Below are positions 38,836 to 47,465 of a DNA stretch of 64,000 nucleotides, piece by piece. The translations under genes were made by a program, and so were the position numbers. The stretch is from Methylobacterium sp. Leaf117. Its GTDB lineage: Bacteria; Pseudomonadota; Alphaproteobacteria; Rhizobiales; Beijerinckiaceae. The notes under the pieces were generated by a model, which worked only from the letters and a program-made list of their open reading frames with translations, was not told the origin of the DNA and did not search any database. The first letter of the stretch is position 1. Each line of letters opens with the position of its first letter. The stretch is from positions 342,480 through 406,479 of the forward strand of contig NZ_LMNL01000037.1 in assembly GCF_001422985.1 (NCBI RefSeq), given 5' to 3'.

Positions 38836-39796
38836 GCCGGAGGTCCGGATAGGCGCGCCGCATCAGGGTGTCCGCCGCCTCGGGCGTGCGCGGCCCGAAT
38901 CCCAGGAGCGTGAGCCCGTCCAGGATCACCAGCGCGTGGGCGGCCGCCGCCGGGGTCCGGCCCAGGGCGGTTCCGGGCGCGAACACCGTCTCCGGAGTCG
39001 GCGGGGTGCCCTCCGGCGCCATCATCACGACGAGATCCGGAGCGGCCGCCACGATCGCCTCGTCGGTGATCGGCTTGAAGCCCTCGAGGTCGGCGGCCGC
39101 GTTGCGAAGCCCGGCGAGCTTCAGGATGCCGTCCGCTGCGGAGTTGCGCCCGCCGACCATCACCCGGCCATGGGCGAGGGACAGAATGACGAGGGCCGGG
39201 ATCGGGTGCTCGACCCGGCGGCGCGCTTGCGCCAGGGCGGTGAAGCGGTCCGCCACCGCCTGCGCGAGGCCGCCGGCCTCCGCCGCGAGCCCCGCGAGGC
39301 GGCCCACCTGCCGGATCTTCTCCAGCACCCCCTCGGCGGAGGGCGGTTCCCGAACCCAGCGTACCGGCACGCCCGCCTCCGCCACCAGGGCCAGCACGGC
39401 CGGGGGGCCCGCCCCCTCGGCGGCGATGACGAGATCGGGCGCCACGGAGAGCAGACCCTCGGCGGAGAGCGCCCGCAGGTAGCCGGCATTCGGCTTCAGC
39501 CGCTGGACCTCGGCCGGATAGAGGCTGGTGGTGTCGACGATGGCGATGCGCGGAGCGGCCCCGAGAGCCCACAGGATCTCGGTCACGGCGCCCCCCAGGG
39601 AGGCGATGCGGACGGCCGGCGCCTCTACCCGTGATGCCTCTGCCCGTGATGCCTCCGCCCGGGATGATTCCTCCCGGGATGATTCCTCCCGTGATGATTC
39701 CTCCCGCGGCGCTTCCGCCCGCACGGGCCGGACCATCAGCGCGCAGCCGGCGGCGAGGAGCGCGGCGCGGCGGGTCGAGGCGGGCGCGCGGGTCAT
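38828..39796 (-). CDS. hmuT: Periplasmic heme-binding protein HmuT
   Basis: 322 residues. Signal peptide (about 1-27), then an unusual charged linker of pentapeptide repeats, [RE]-E-S-S-R and R-A-E-A-S type (about 30-58), before the mature fold VRIASLGGAVTEILWALGA. The cluster A-2 substrate-binding pattern is present, with candidate heme ligand Tyr in TTSLYPAEVQRLK and GYLRALSAEGLLS. It passes heme to HmuUV. It starts inside the hemP stop (ATGA) and overlaps hmuU. The linker is not usual in the family and probably spaces the domain from the membrane or cell wall. Confidence 0.92.
   Translation of the reverse strand: MTRAPASTRRAALLAAGCALMVRPVRAEAPREESSREESSREESSRAEASRAEASRVEAPAVRIASLGGAVTEILWALGAAPRIAIVDTTSLYPAEVQRLKPNAGYLRALSAEGLLSVAPDLVIAAEGAGPPAVLALVAEAGVPVRWVREPPSAEGVLEKIRQVGRLAGLAAEAGGLAQAVADRFTALAQARRRVEHPIPALVILSLAHGRVMVGGRNSAADGILKLAGLRNAAADLEGFKPITDEAIVAAAPDLVVMMAPEGTPPTPETVFAPGTALGRTPAAAAHALVILDGLTLLGFGPRTPEAADTLMRRAYPDLRHG
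39622..39717. repeat. 15-bp tandem repeats in the hmuT leader
   Basis: Six 15-base units alternate between GATGATTCCTCCCGG-like and GATGCCTCYGCCCGT-like forms. They keep frame, so copy-number change would only lengthen or shorten the linker in HmuT. Confidence 0.85.
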
Positions 39797-39987
39797 TTGG
39801 TGAGGATCAGCTTGTCGTTGGCGGTGATCCGCAGGCGGTAGCGGTCGCTTCCGTGCAGGATGGTGATTTCGCGCTGCCCACGCAGGAGGGCCTGCGTGCT
39901 GACCTCCGCAGGCGCGCCTGGCGGCCTCGGCATCGCGGGGGCCTGGCTTGGGTGGGGCGCAGGGTTTGCGCCATCCGGGAAAGGCAT
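39793..39987 (-). CDS. hemP: Hemin uptake protein HemP/HmuP
   Basis: 64 residues. The C-terminal 40 match HemP: TQALLRGQREITILHGSDRY ... LRITANDKLILTK. Small protein that in rhizobia and related species binds DNA and co-activates heme receptor genes under iron limitation. It is the first gene of the hmu operon, with ATGA overlap to hmuT and a palindromic iron-box candidate 25 bases upstream of its start. Confidence 0.92.
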   Translation of the reverse strand: MPFPDGANPAPHPSQAPAMPRPPGAPAEVSTQALLRGQREITILHGSDRYRLRITANDKLILTK

Positions 39988-40011
39988 GGGATCGAACTTC
40001 CAGGCTATGTC

Positions 40012-40032
40012 TTTTAGTTAAAACAACTAAAA
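40012..40032. promoter_or_regulatory. Candidate iron-responsive operator between hemP and hmuQ
   Basis: TTTTAGTT (40012-40019) faces its exact reverse complement AACTAAAA (40025-40032) across five bases. AT-rich inverted repeats of this type (Irr/ICE or Fur-like boxes) control heme genes in alphaproteobacteria. It lies between the divergent hemP and heme-degradation genes, so one site may regulate both. Confidence 0.65.
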
Positions 40033-40129
40033 AGAACACTGACGAGCATGTATGCTGATAAATATTCTCGACAGCCATCGCAAGCGGGTCTATCGCACGG
40101 CTCTCATCAGATCATCCAAGAGGTTTTCC

Positions 40130-40435
40130 GTGTTTATCGCCATGAATCGCTTCAAGGTCGTCAAGGAGGCCCAGGCCGAATTCGAGCAGGTCTGGCTCAC
40201 TCGCGACAGCCGCCTCGGCGAGATGGCGGGCTTCGTCGCCTTCGAACTGCTGCGCGGCCCGGAGGCCGACGACCACGTGCTCTACGCCTCGCACACCGTC
40301 TGGCAATCGAGGACCGATTTCGATGCGTGGACGCAGTCGGAGCAATTCCAGGCGGCGCATCGCCGCCTGCCCTCGGCGAATCCCCTCTACCACGGGCACC
40401 CGAGCTTCGAGGGCTTCGAAGCCATCCGGGCCTGA
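40130..40435 (+). CDS. hmuQ: IsdG/HmuQ-type heme-degrading monooxygenase
   Basis: 101 residues from a GTG behind AGAGG. The ABM fold is recognisable: MNRFKVVKEAQAEFEQVWLT, then GFVAFELLRGPEADDHVLYA, HTVWQSRTDFDAWTQSEQFQAAHR. Asn and Trp fit the IsdG active site (Asn in MNRF and Trp in DAWT), with the His in FQAAHR. It opens the heme ring and frees iron in the cytoplasm. Divergent from hemP-hmuTUV, probably under the same iron control. An upstream ATG in the same frame (40052) lacks homology. Confidence 0.85.
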   Translation: MFIAMNRFKVVKEAQAEFEQVWLTRDSRLGEMAGFVAFELLRGPEADDHVLYASHTVWQSRTDFDAWTQSEQFQAAHRRLPSANPLYHGHPSFEGFEAIRA

Positions 40436-40886
40436 TCCGGCAGGACAGGGCGAGGCGGCGCTTCGCGCACCGCAGGGTGGGGGAAGCAGCCCGACCGTTG
40501 GGACTTTGTTCGGTCGAAGCGTCAAGAGGACGGACCTTCGTGGTCGCGTCCGAAGTGCGCCCGCACCGGATATTCAGGGGCCGCCTGGCTTTCGAGGACG
40601 GCGCGATGTCGCGTTGAAAGGTCGGGTCAATGAATCTCGCCGCGTCGGACCGGTGATCGCGGCCGTCGTGACGGCACGGTCTGACGACCCGATCAGGAGT
40701 CTCGACGTGGCGTGCGGGTCCATTGCCGATCGTCCGGGGACGGCGCCTGGGAACGGCTTTCCGATCCTCGCCGGGTCCGCGGGGGTATCGATTCGGGCCG
40801 TTGGATCGGTCTCATCCCGCGGGATGGCCCGATGCTGCCGGGGCGCGGGCGCCGCGGCGGCTCGCCCGCGGCTGCGCGTCTGGTGA
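40436..40886. other. Intergenic, no gene identified
   Basis: 450 bases between the heme monooxygenase and a convergent small gene. Several open frames exist on both strands, but none has a ribosome site or recognisable product. No tRNA, hairpin or repeat stands out. Confidence 0.4.
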
Positions 40887-41015
40887 TCAGGTGGCGGCTG
40901 GCCGGCCGCGCAGGAGGCCGCCGAAGCTGTGGAACGGCAGCCACAGCAGCTTCAGGAACGCCCGGATCGTCAGGACGGCGGCGACGGTGAAGAGCGCCAG
41001 CAGCGTTTTGATCAT
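40887..41015 (-). CDS. Small membrane protein
   Basis: 42 residues behind an excellent ribosome site (AAGGAG, eight bases before ATG). One hydrophobic segment (MIKTLLALFTVAAVLTIRAF) followed by an amphipathic basic end (LKLLWLPFHSFGGLLRGRP). No family recognised. The longer frame beginning at 41240 has no comparable ribosome site. Small proteins of this type often regulate a membrane partner or respond to stress. Confidence 0.65.
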   Translation of the reverse strand: MIKTLLALFTVAAVLTIRAFLKLLWLPFHSFGGLLRGRPAAT

Positions 41016-41307
41016 GGGGTAGACTCCTTGTCCGAGGCCGCAACGGCTGCGTGTTCCAGGATCCCGGCCGTTCCCAATGGGCTCGGAGAAACGGGCGGGA
41101 TTAAGGACGGGCCGATGAATTTCCGACGCGCCGGCGCGATCGCGGCGCGAATGCCGTCCTCGGCCTCCGTCCCGTGCTCCCGCCCCGGCTCCCGCCCCGG
41201 CCCGTATCGCGGATCGACGGCGGTACGGGCGCGTGGCCAAGCTGGGGTCGCAGTGGTTAATAAAGCGTGGCGCGGGCCCGGGCGGGCGGTCCGCAAGGGA
41301 CCCTGCT

Positions 41308-41351
41308 ATGGACCTCGACCTCCCGTCATGACCCTCGACCTCCCGTCATGA
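41308..41351 (+). promoter_or_regulatory. Two coupled heptapeptide leader ORFs before a LysR gene
   Basis: A 20-bp tandem duplication creates ATGs at 41308, 41328 and 41348. The first two open MDLDLPS and MTLDLPS, each stopping in an ATGA overlap with the next ATG. The only good ribosome site (AAGGGA) lies before the first ATG, so translation of the LysR gene may depend on passage through the two leaders. Confidence 0.6.
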
Positions 41352-42238
41352 CCCTCGACCAGTTGCGGATCTTCGTGGCGGTGGCCGAGCGCGAGCACGT
41401 CACCCGCGCCGCCGAGGCGCTGAACCTCGTCCAGTCGGCGGTGAGCACCGCCATCGCCACCCTGGAGGGCCGCCACGCCACCAAGCTGTTCCATCGGGTG
41501 GGGCGCGGCATCCAGCTGACCGAGGCCGGCCGGGTTTTCCTGGCGGAGGCGCGGGCCGTGCTGGCCCGGGCCGAGGCGGCCGAGCTGGTGCTTGCCGATC
41601 TCAGCGGGCTGCGCCGGGGCACCCTGGCGATCCAGGCGAGCCAGACCATCGCCAGCCACTGGCTGCCGCGCCACCTGGTGGCCTTCCGCCGGGCCTATCC
41701 CGAGATCGCGATCCGGCTGGAGGTGGGCAACACGGCGGACGCGGCCGCTGCCGTGCGCGAGGGCCGGGCCGAACTGGGCTTCGTCGAGGGCGTGCTCGAC
41801 GATCCCGCGCTCGCCAGCACCGATGTGGCCTGGGACGACCTGGTGCTGGTGGTGGCGCCCGGGCATCCCTTGGCGGAGGACCGGGCGATCGGCCTCGACG
41901 ATCTCACGGCGACGCCGTGGGTGCTGCGCGAGCCCGGCTCCGGCACCCGCTCGGCCTTCGAGGCCGCGCTGGAGGCCAAGGGCCTGTCGCCCGGCCGCCT
42001 CACGGTGGCCCTGGAACTGCCCTCGAACGAGGCGGTGCAGGCCGCCGTCGCGGCCGGTGGCGGAGCGAGCGTGCTCTCGGCCTCGGTGGTCTCCGGGGGC
42101 CTGGGCGCCGGCACCCTGGTGCGGGCCCGGTTCGCCCTGCCGTCGCGGCCCTTCCGGGTCCTGCGCCACCGGGCGCGCTATCGCAGCCGCGCGGCGGATG
42201 CGCTGCTCGCCCTGATCGCGGCGGCGACCGAGGCCTGA
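41348..42238 (+). CDS. LysR-family regulator (CysB/YeiE-like)
   Basis: 296 residues. N-terminal winged helix MTLDQLRIFVAVAEREHVTR, AAEALNLVQSAVSTAIATLE, then a coiled linker and the two-lobed effector domain (GTLAIQASQTIASHWLPRHL ... LGFVEGVLDDPAL ... REPGSGTRSAFEAAL). The LysR branch that sits beside YeiH exporters in enteric bacteria is YeiE, a sulfite-linked regulator. Here LysR and the YeiH gene converge tail to tail, so regulation of that exporter is plausible. The start is the third of three closely spaced ATGs; homology begins there. Confidence 0.88.
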   Translation: MTLDQLRIFVAVAEREHVTRAAEALNLVQSAVSTAIATLEGRHATKLFHRVGRGIQLTEAGRVFLAEARAVLARAEAAELVLADLSGLRRGTLAIQASQTIASHWLPRHLVAFRRAYPEIAIRLEVGNTADAAAAVREGRAELGFVEGVLDDPALASTDVAWDDLVLVVAPGHPLAEDRAIGLDDLTATPWVLREPGSGTRSAFEAALEAKGLSPGRLTVALELPSNEAVQAAVAAGGGASVLSASVVSGGLGAGTLVRARFALPSRPFRVLRHRARYRSRAADALLALIAAATEA

Positions 42239-42252
42239 CGGCGGCCAAGGTC

Positions 42253-42292
42253 TTTCGTTTTCGTTTGTCGTGCCGGGATAACCGGTTTTCAC
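42253..42292. repeat. Dispersed 40-bp repeat, copy 1
   Basis: Matches 49161-49200 at 35 of 40 positions (core TCGTTTGTC...CGGGA..AACCGGTTT). It lies between two convergent gene ends, as is typical for REP-like elements. Confidence 0.75.
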
Positions 42293-42308
42293 GGATCCCT
42301 GCCAAACT

Positions 42309-43400
42309 CTACAGGATGCCGAGGCCGTGGATCAGCCCGAGGCTGACCGCGCCCAGCGCCAGCAGGGAGAGGATCACGGCACACGTCACCCGCAGGCCGG
42401 CCCGCGCCACGACCCGGACATCGACCCCGAGACCGAGGGCCGCCATCGACACCACGGTGAGGAGGTTGGCGCTGCCGGACAGGGCCGGAAGGGCCGCTTC
42501 GGGGATCAGCCCGGCCGAGCGCAGCCCCGCCAGGGCCAGGAAGGCGAGGATGAACCACGGCACCAGCTGGTGCAGCGCGACGCGGCCCTCCGCCCGATCC
42601 CGTCCCGAATTCGGCCCCGAGTCCGGCCCTGGCCGAGGCCGGCTTAAAGAGAGCGCCAGCACCACGGGGCCGAGCATCAGAACCCGCACGAGCTTGACCA
42701 GGGTACCGACCTGCACGCTGAGCAATCCGATGGGTGCGGTGGCGGCGAGGACCTGCGGCACGGCATAGACCGTGAGGCCGGCGAGCACGCCGTACTGCAT
42801 CGGCGAGAGGCCGAGCAGCGGCACGAGCAGCGGCAGCAGCAGGACGACCAGCACGCCGAGCACCGCCGTGAAGGCGATGGCGGCAGCGACCTCCTCGCCA
42901 TCGGCCCCGATGACCGGCGCGGTGGCGGCGATGGCCGAATTCCCGCAGATGGAATTGCCGCAGGCCACCAGCATCGCCATGCGGTGGTGCAGGCCGAGCG
43001 CCCGGCCGACGCCGTAGCTCGACGCGATCGCGACCGCCACGACCCCCGCGATGCCGAGGAGGAGCCCGGGTCCCGCCGCCCACAGCGTGCCCAGGCTGAG
43101 CGAGGCGCCCAGCAGCACCACGGCGACCTCCAGGACGGTCTTGGCCCCGAAGGCGATGCCGGGCTGCCAGCCCGGTGCCGGAACCCACAGGCTCCGGACC
43201 AGCGTGCCGATCAGGATGGCGAGGACCAGGGACTCGAGCCAAGCCCGGCCGAAGACGGCGACCTCCGCCGCCTCAAGCAGCATCGCCCCTGCGGTGACCG
43301 CGAGGCAGAGCCCGAGGCCGGGAACCACAGTGCCGGAAACCATCAGGCGCAGCGTCGCGGCGGCCGGGTGGCGATCTGCCTGTGGGGAACGGATGGACAT
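42309..43400 (-). CDS. yeiH: YeiH/UPF0324-type putative exporter
   Basis: 363 residues from the ATG at 43400 (ribosome site GGAGCC). About ten hydrophobic spans. Family signatures: GIAFGAKTVLEVAVVLLGAS, the motif LVACGNSICGNSAIAATAPV (about 140-160), and TVYAVPQVLAATAPIG. Members are putative sulfate or sulfonate-linked exporters of the inner membrane; the substrate is unproven. Insert RPRPGPDSGPNSGRD between spans is disordered. Adjacent to a convergent LysR gene. Confidence 0.88.
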   Translation of the reverse strand: MSIRSPQADRHPAAATLRLMVSGTVVPGLGLCLAVTAGAMLLEAAEVAVFGRAWLESLVLAILIGTLVRSLWVPAPGWQPGIAFGAKTVLEVAVVLLGASLSLGTLWAAGPGLLLGIAGVVAVAIASSYGVGRALGLHHRMAMLVACGNSICGNSAIAATAPVIGADGEEVAAAIAFTAVLGVLVVLLLPLLVPLLGLSPMQYGVLAGLTVYAVPQVLAATAPIGLLSVQVGTLVKLVRVLMLGPVVLALSLSRPRPGPDSGPNSGRDRAEGRVALHQLVPWFILAFLALAGLRSAGLIPEAALPALSGSANLLTVVSMAALGLGVDVRVVARAGLRVTCAVILSLLALGAVSLGLIHGLGIL

Positions 43401-43724
43401 GGTCGGCTCCGGGTTGAAGCCCGGACCGTCCCATAACCCCATCATTCGATCCAACAGAACGTCGAGATGGCTTTGTTCTCTAAATGAGATGAAAGAAAGA
43501 GTCGACGAGACCGTCCCGCAGGATCGTCATCGGAAAAGAGACGGGTTCGACGAAGATCGAGCGCGGATCGTGCCGGATCGCGGCACGTCCCTGGCAAGGG
43601 ACGCTCCGGCAGGGTTGCAGGGTCGGCAGACCCGATTCTCGTTCGAGAGCGATCCGGGGCAAAAGGACTTTTCTCGGCAAGGGCGCGCGATCGGCCCTTC
43701 CGGCGACGCGAAGCGAGAGACCGC
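43401..43724. other. Intergenic between divergent yeiH and arginase genes
   Basis: 324 bases without a credible gene. It should contain both promoters. The stretch near 43460-43500 is AT-richer; no clear boxes, repeats or hairpins. Confidence 0.4.
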
Positions 43725-44654
43725 ATGACGAACCGACGCTGCATCCTCCTCGGCGCCCGCGTCCAGGAGGGGGCCGGTCGCCTGGGCTGCGACATGGGGC
43801 CGAGCGCCTACCGGGCGGCCGGCCTGGCCGAGACCCTGTCGGGCCTCGGCCTCGACATCGTCGATGCGGGCGACCTCGCGCCGGCCGCCATCGTCGCGCG
43901 CGACCATCCGAACCGGGCGCTGCGCCATCTCGGGGCCTTCGCGGCCTGGACCGAGGTCCTGGCGGCGGCCGCCTATGCGCACAGCGCCGACGCGCTCCCG
44001 ATCTTCCTCGGTGGCGACCACAGCCTGTCGGCCGGCACCCTGTCGGGACTCGGCCGCCGGGCGGCCCAGGAAGGGCGTCCGCTCTTCGTGCTCTGGCTCG
44101 ACGCGCACGCGGATTTCCACACCCTCGACACCACGACGAGCGGCAACCTGCACGGAGTCCCCCTCGCCTACGCCACCGGGCGCCGGGGCTTCGCCGCCTT
44201 CCTGCCGGCGCCGCCCGCCCCCATCGACCCGCGCAACGTCTGCCTGATGGGCACCCGCAGCCTCGATCCGGCGGAGCGCGTGGCGGTGCTGGAGGCCGGC
44301 GTCTTGATCCACGACATGCGCAGCATCGACGAGGCCGGGGTCGTGGCACCCCTGCGGGCGTTCCTCGGCCGTGTCGCGGCGGCCGGCGGCCGCCTGCATG
44401 TCAGCCTCGACGTGGATTTCCTGGACCCCGGCATCGCCCCGGGGGTCGGCACGACGGTGCCGGGCGGCGCGACCTTCCGCGAGGCCCACCTGATCATGGA
44501 GATGCTGCACGATTCCCGCCTCGTCGGCAGCCTGGACCTCGTCGAACTCAATCCGTTCCTCGACGAGCGGGGGCGGACGGCGCATCTCATGGTCGATCTC
44601 GCCGCGAGCCTGATGGGCCGGACCGTGCTCGACCGGCCGACGCAGAGCTACTGA
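43725..44654 (+). CDS. rocF: Arginase
   Basis: 309 residues, ureohydrolase fold. Mn ligands are visible in GGDHSLSAG, LWLDAHADFHTLDTT and SLDVDFLDPGIAPGVGT. The substrate loop TTSGNLHGVPLAYATG has the S-G-N-x-H-G-x-P pattern typical for arginases rather than agmatinases. It splits arginine into ornithine and urea in the cytoplasm. It stands alone; no ornithine aminotransferase or urease gene is next to it. Confidence 0.93.
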   Translation: MTNRRCILLGARVQEGAGRLGCDMGPSAYRAAGLAETLSGLGLDIVDAGDLAPAAIVARDHPNRALRHLGAFAAWTEVLAAAAYAHSADALPIFLGGDHSLSAGTLSGLGRRAAQEGRPLFVLWLDAHADFHTLDTTTSGNLHGVPLAYATGRRGFAAFLPAPPAPIDPRNVCLMGTRSLDPAERVAVLEAGVLIHDMRSIDEAGVVAPLRAFLGRVAAAGGRLHVSLDVDFLDPGIAPGVGTTVPGGATFREAHLIMEMLHDSRLVGSLDLVELNPFLDERGRTAHLMVDLAASLMGRTVLDRPTQSY

Positions 44655-44803
44655 TGCCGGATCGCGGCGGGCGGTTCGGCATGGCTTTCCGATCAAGTCG
44701 GAGCATCTCAGGATTGTAAAAAATTACCCAAGCTCGTGTGAGGTCTTTCGTAAGATATCTTAAGATAATTCCGGGCATCGACAAGATTCAACGGGACCGC
44801 ATC

Positions 44804-46033
44804 ATGCAGGCCGAAGCGCAGTTCGAGGAGCAGGAGCGACTGGCGGCCCTCGACCGCTACGACATCCTCGACACCCCGCAGGAGGAAGTGTTCGACCGCA
44901 TCACCCGGCTGACCCGGCGGATCTTCGACATGCCGATGTCGACCATCACGCTGATCGATGGACATCGCCAGTGGTTCAAGGCGCGGTCGGGCGTGGACGC
45001 CTGCGAGACCCCGAGGGGACCCGCCCTCTGCGATGTCGCGCGGCACGCGCCGCGCGCCCTCGTGGTCCCGGATACCACCGCCGACGATCGCTTCGCCCGC
45101 AATCCCTTCGTGGTCGGCGCGCCGCATATCCGGTTCTATGCCGGTGCGCCGTTGCGCACGCCGCAGGGGCACAGCATCGGCACCCTGTGCGCCATGGATA
45201 CGCGGCCGCGCCCCTTCCCCGACGATGCGGTCGCGTCGCTCACCGACCTCGCGAAGATCGTGATGAGCGAACTGGAGCTGCGTCGCATCGCCATGACCGA
45301 CAGTCTCACGGGCGCCCTGTCGCGCGGCGCCTTCCGGGCGGAATGCGAACGCACCCTGGACCTGGCGCTGCGGCATCGCCACGCCCTGAGCTGCATCATG
45401 ATGGACCTCGATCACTTCAAGGCCATCAACGATCTGCACGGCCACCCGGTCGGCGATCGGGTCCTGTCGGAGGTGGCCGAGAGCTGCCGCAGGGGGCTTC
45501 GGGTGTCCGACGCCTTTGGCCGGGTGGGGGGCGAGGAATTCGCGGTTCTCCTGCCGCACACCGATCTGGCCGCGGCGATGATCGTCGCCGACAAGCTGCG
45601 CGCGTCCGTCGTCCAGCTGCAGGTGCCGACCGCCCCGGGCCCCCTTCGGGTGAGTGCCAGCTTCGGCGTCGCGGCGCTGGACGCCTCGGTGAACGGCCTC
45701 GATGCCCTCCTGGGGCATGCCGATGCCGCCCTCTACACCGCCAAGACCGGGGGGCGGAACCGCTGCGCGGCCTGGACGCCGACTGCCGCCCCGCTCCCGT
45801 CGCAGCCCCTGCGCCGTCGGGTGCTGAAGGCGGGCCAGATCACCTTCAACGGCGGTCGCTCGGTCCTCGATTGTACCGTGCGCGGCCTGTCCGAGACGGG
45901 GGCGGGCTTGCGGATCGTCAGCACGGCTGGCGTGCCGGAGACCTTCAAGCTGGCGATCGGGGCCGACCAGGTCTCCCGCCTGTGCCGGATCGTGCTCAGG
46001 AGCGAGGGACAGCTCGAAGTCGAGTTCGTCTGA
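44804..46033 (+). CDS. Diguanylate cyclase with GAF and PilZ domains
   Basis: 409 residues. A GAF domain (about 10-160: RYDILDTPQEEVFDRITRLT ... CDVARHAPRALVVPDTTADD ... RFYAGAPLRTPQGHSIGTLC), a GGDEF domain with GGEEF and an upstream inhibitory I-site R-V-S-D, and a C-terminal PilZ-like part (LKAGQITFNGGRSVLDCTVR, GLSETGAGLRIV). It should make c-di-GMP and may also bind it. Combining a cyclase with PilZ in one chain suggests local feedback. The ATG at 44804 is preferred; a GTG at 44738 would add 22 residues. Confidence 0.85.
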   Translation: MQAEAQFEEQERLAALDRYDILDTPQEEVFDRITRLTRRIFDMPMSTITLIDGHRQWFKARSGVDACETPRGPALCDVARHAPRALVVPDTTADDRFARNPFVVGAPHIRFYAGAPLRTPQGHSIGTLCAMDTRPRPFPDDAVASLTDLAKIVMSELELRRIAMTDSLTGALSRGAFRAECERTLDLALRHRHALSCIMMDLDHFKAINDLHGHPVGDRVLSEVAESCRRGLRVSDAFGRVGGEEFAVLLPHTDLAAAMIVADKLRASVVQLQVPTAPGPLRVSASFGVAALDASVNGLDALLGHADAALYTAKTGGRNRCAAWTPTAAPLPSQPLRRRVLKAGQITFNGGRSVLDCTVRGLSETGAGLRIVSTAGVPETFKLAIGADQVSRLCRIVLRSEGQLEVEFV

Positions 46034-46034
46034 G

Positions 46035-46062
46035 GGCAAGATCCCAGGGGCAAGATCCCAGG
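46035..46062. repeat. 14-bp tandem duplication after the GGDEF-PilZ gene
   Basis: GGCAAGATCCCAGG occurs twice without spacer directly after the stop codon, with a degenerate third unit (AGCACGATCC) following. Confidence 0.8.
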
Positions 46063-46108
46063 AGCACGATCCGAGAACAGGGACGTGTGCGGCGGCGGAA
46101 AGCCCGGT

Positions 46109-46564
46109 TCAGGCGAGCGCCCGGGCGTGAGATGGCTCGAGGCCGAGCAGGTCGGCGATCTCGGCCCGCGGTTCGCCGATCAGATCCGCCAGGGTGACCT
46201 GGTCGAGAACCGTCATGAACGCGGTCAGCGCATCCGCCAGAACCTGCCGCAGGCGGCAGGCCGGAGTCAGGAGGCAGGCGCCTCCGGCGAAGCATTCCGC
46301 CATCGCGAAATCCTCCTCCGTGGCCCGGATGACGGTGCCGAGACGGATCTCCGCGGCCGGCTTTCCCAACCGCAGCCCGCCGCCGCGGCCGCGCATGGTC
46401 CGGATCATTCCCAATTGTCCCAGCTTGTGAACCACCTTGGTGAGATGGCTCTCCGAGATCCGATAGGCGCGGGCGATCTCCGCCGTCGAACTCTGACGTT
46501 CGCCGTTGACGCCAAGATACATCAGGATGCGGATGGCGTAATCGGTGTACAGCGTGAGCCGCAT
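46109..46564 (-). CDS. Rrf2-family regulator (NsrR/IscR-like)
   Basis: 151 residues. Winged helix MRLTLYTDYAIRILMYLGVN ... YRISESHLTKVVHKLGQLGM, wing RGRGGGLRLGKP. Three Cys for a [2Fe-2S] or [4Fe-4S] cluster are spaced C-x5-C-x5-C (ECFAGGACLLTPACRL). Wording (TDYAIRIL, LTKVVHKLG) is closest to NsrR, the nitric-oxide sensor, which represses NO-detoxification genes; none of these lie in the window. Convergent with the GGDEF-PilZ gene. Confidence 0.85.
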   Translation of the reverse strand: MRLTLYTDYAIRILMYLGVNGERQSSTAEIARAYRISESHLTKVVHKLGQLGMIRTMRGRGGGLRLGKPAAEIRLGTVIRATEEDFAMAECFAGGACLLTPACRLRQVLADALTAFMTVLDQVTLADLIGEPRAEIADLLGLEPSHARALA

Positions 46565-46946
46565 CGGGATTCCTTCGGACGTGCCAAGTTTAACTTCGCG
46601 AAGCGCTCGGCCCCCGCTTAGTGTTCAAGCTGGGTTTCACACCATCTCCGCCATCATCCTCTCTGGGATTGCCTTCAGGCTCCCCAGATCGGCCGCGATA
46701 TTCCGTAGGTTGCATTGAAATTGAATATCACTCAGCGGAAATATTCGACGTTATACTCTTCCGGGTGATGTGTATCATAGATAAAGTCTGATCGAACAGG
46801 GAGTCCTGCTGCAAATTTTGATGTTTGTTATATTTTTTTGAGGGGACCGGACCGGATCGTCGACGGTCCTGGTTCCGGCTATCTCGGCCCAGACTGTCTC
46901 GGCCTACACGGCCCGCTTCAGGCCGGTGCGAGCCGAGCTGTTGCGA
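46565..46946. other. AT-rich intergenic region
   Basis: Upstream of the Rrf2 gene; 46700-46840 is the most AT-rich stretch of the host part (GATAAAGTCTGATCG, TTGTTATATTTTTTTG). It likely holds the promoter and operator of the Rrf2 gene. No gene or strong repeat found. Confidence 0.4.
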
Positions 46947-47465
46947 TCACTCGGAGATGCGTGTCGAGGACCGAGGGGCGGTGCCGGACTGCCGACGTTC
47001 TGCCCAGTCCCGGTCCCGCGCGGCCTGGGCGTCGCGGACCTCGGCGGACCAATGCTCCCATGCGGGATCGACGGGGCGCGGTCGCTTCGCCGCGCGGGTT
47101 GCCGCCCGTTTCCGCCGGGCCTCGTCCGCCTCCTTCTGCCGTCGCACCTCGTCGGCCGTGATCGGCTCGGGAGGCGGCTTCGGCTCACCAGCCCGCTTCG
47201 GGGCCGGGTCCGGCCGGGTCCACGGGGAGGGGCCGGTGGGCTGGGGCCGGTGCGGCGCATCCGCCGAGCCGGGTCGCGGCGCATGGGCTCGATCGACCAG
47301 GGCCAGCGCTTCGGCCAGGCTCAGGCCGGCCGCCGCGGCCAGTCGGGTCGCGGCGGCGCGTGCCGCCGCCCGTTCTCCGGACGTGGCGCCGCGCTCCATC
47401 AGCGCCCGGCATTTCGCGAAGCGGACGCGATCCAGGATCGAAGGCCCTGTGGTCGATGGTCCCAT
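46947..47465 (-). CDS. DUF2786-like protein with charged tail
   Basis: 172 residues. The N-terminal 60 (LDRVRFAKCRALMERGATSG ... ERAAARAAATRLAAAAGLSL) follow the DUF2786 pattern 'k-c-r-a-L-l-x-k-a-x-s-t-x-x-E-r-x-a-A'. The rest is Pro/Arg-rich and probably disordered, with a Trp-containing charged helix (EHWSAEVRDAQAARDRDWAE). Function unknown. No strong ribosome site identified, so the exact start is uncertain. Confidence 0.6.
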   Translation of the reverse strand: MGPSTTGPSILDRVRFAKCRALMERGATSGERAAARAAATRLAAAAGLSLAEALALVDRAHAPRPGSADAPHRPQPTGPSPWTRPDPAPKRAGEPKPPPEPITADEVRRQKEADEARRKRAATRAAKRPRPVDPAWEHWSAEVRDAQAARDRDWAERRQSGTAPRSSTRISE

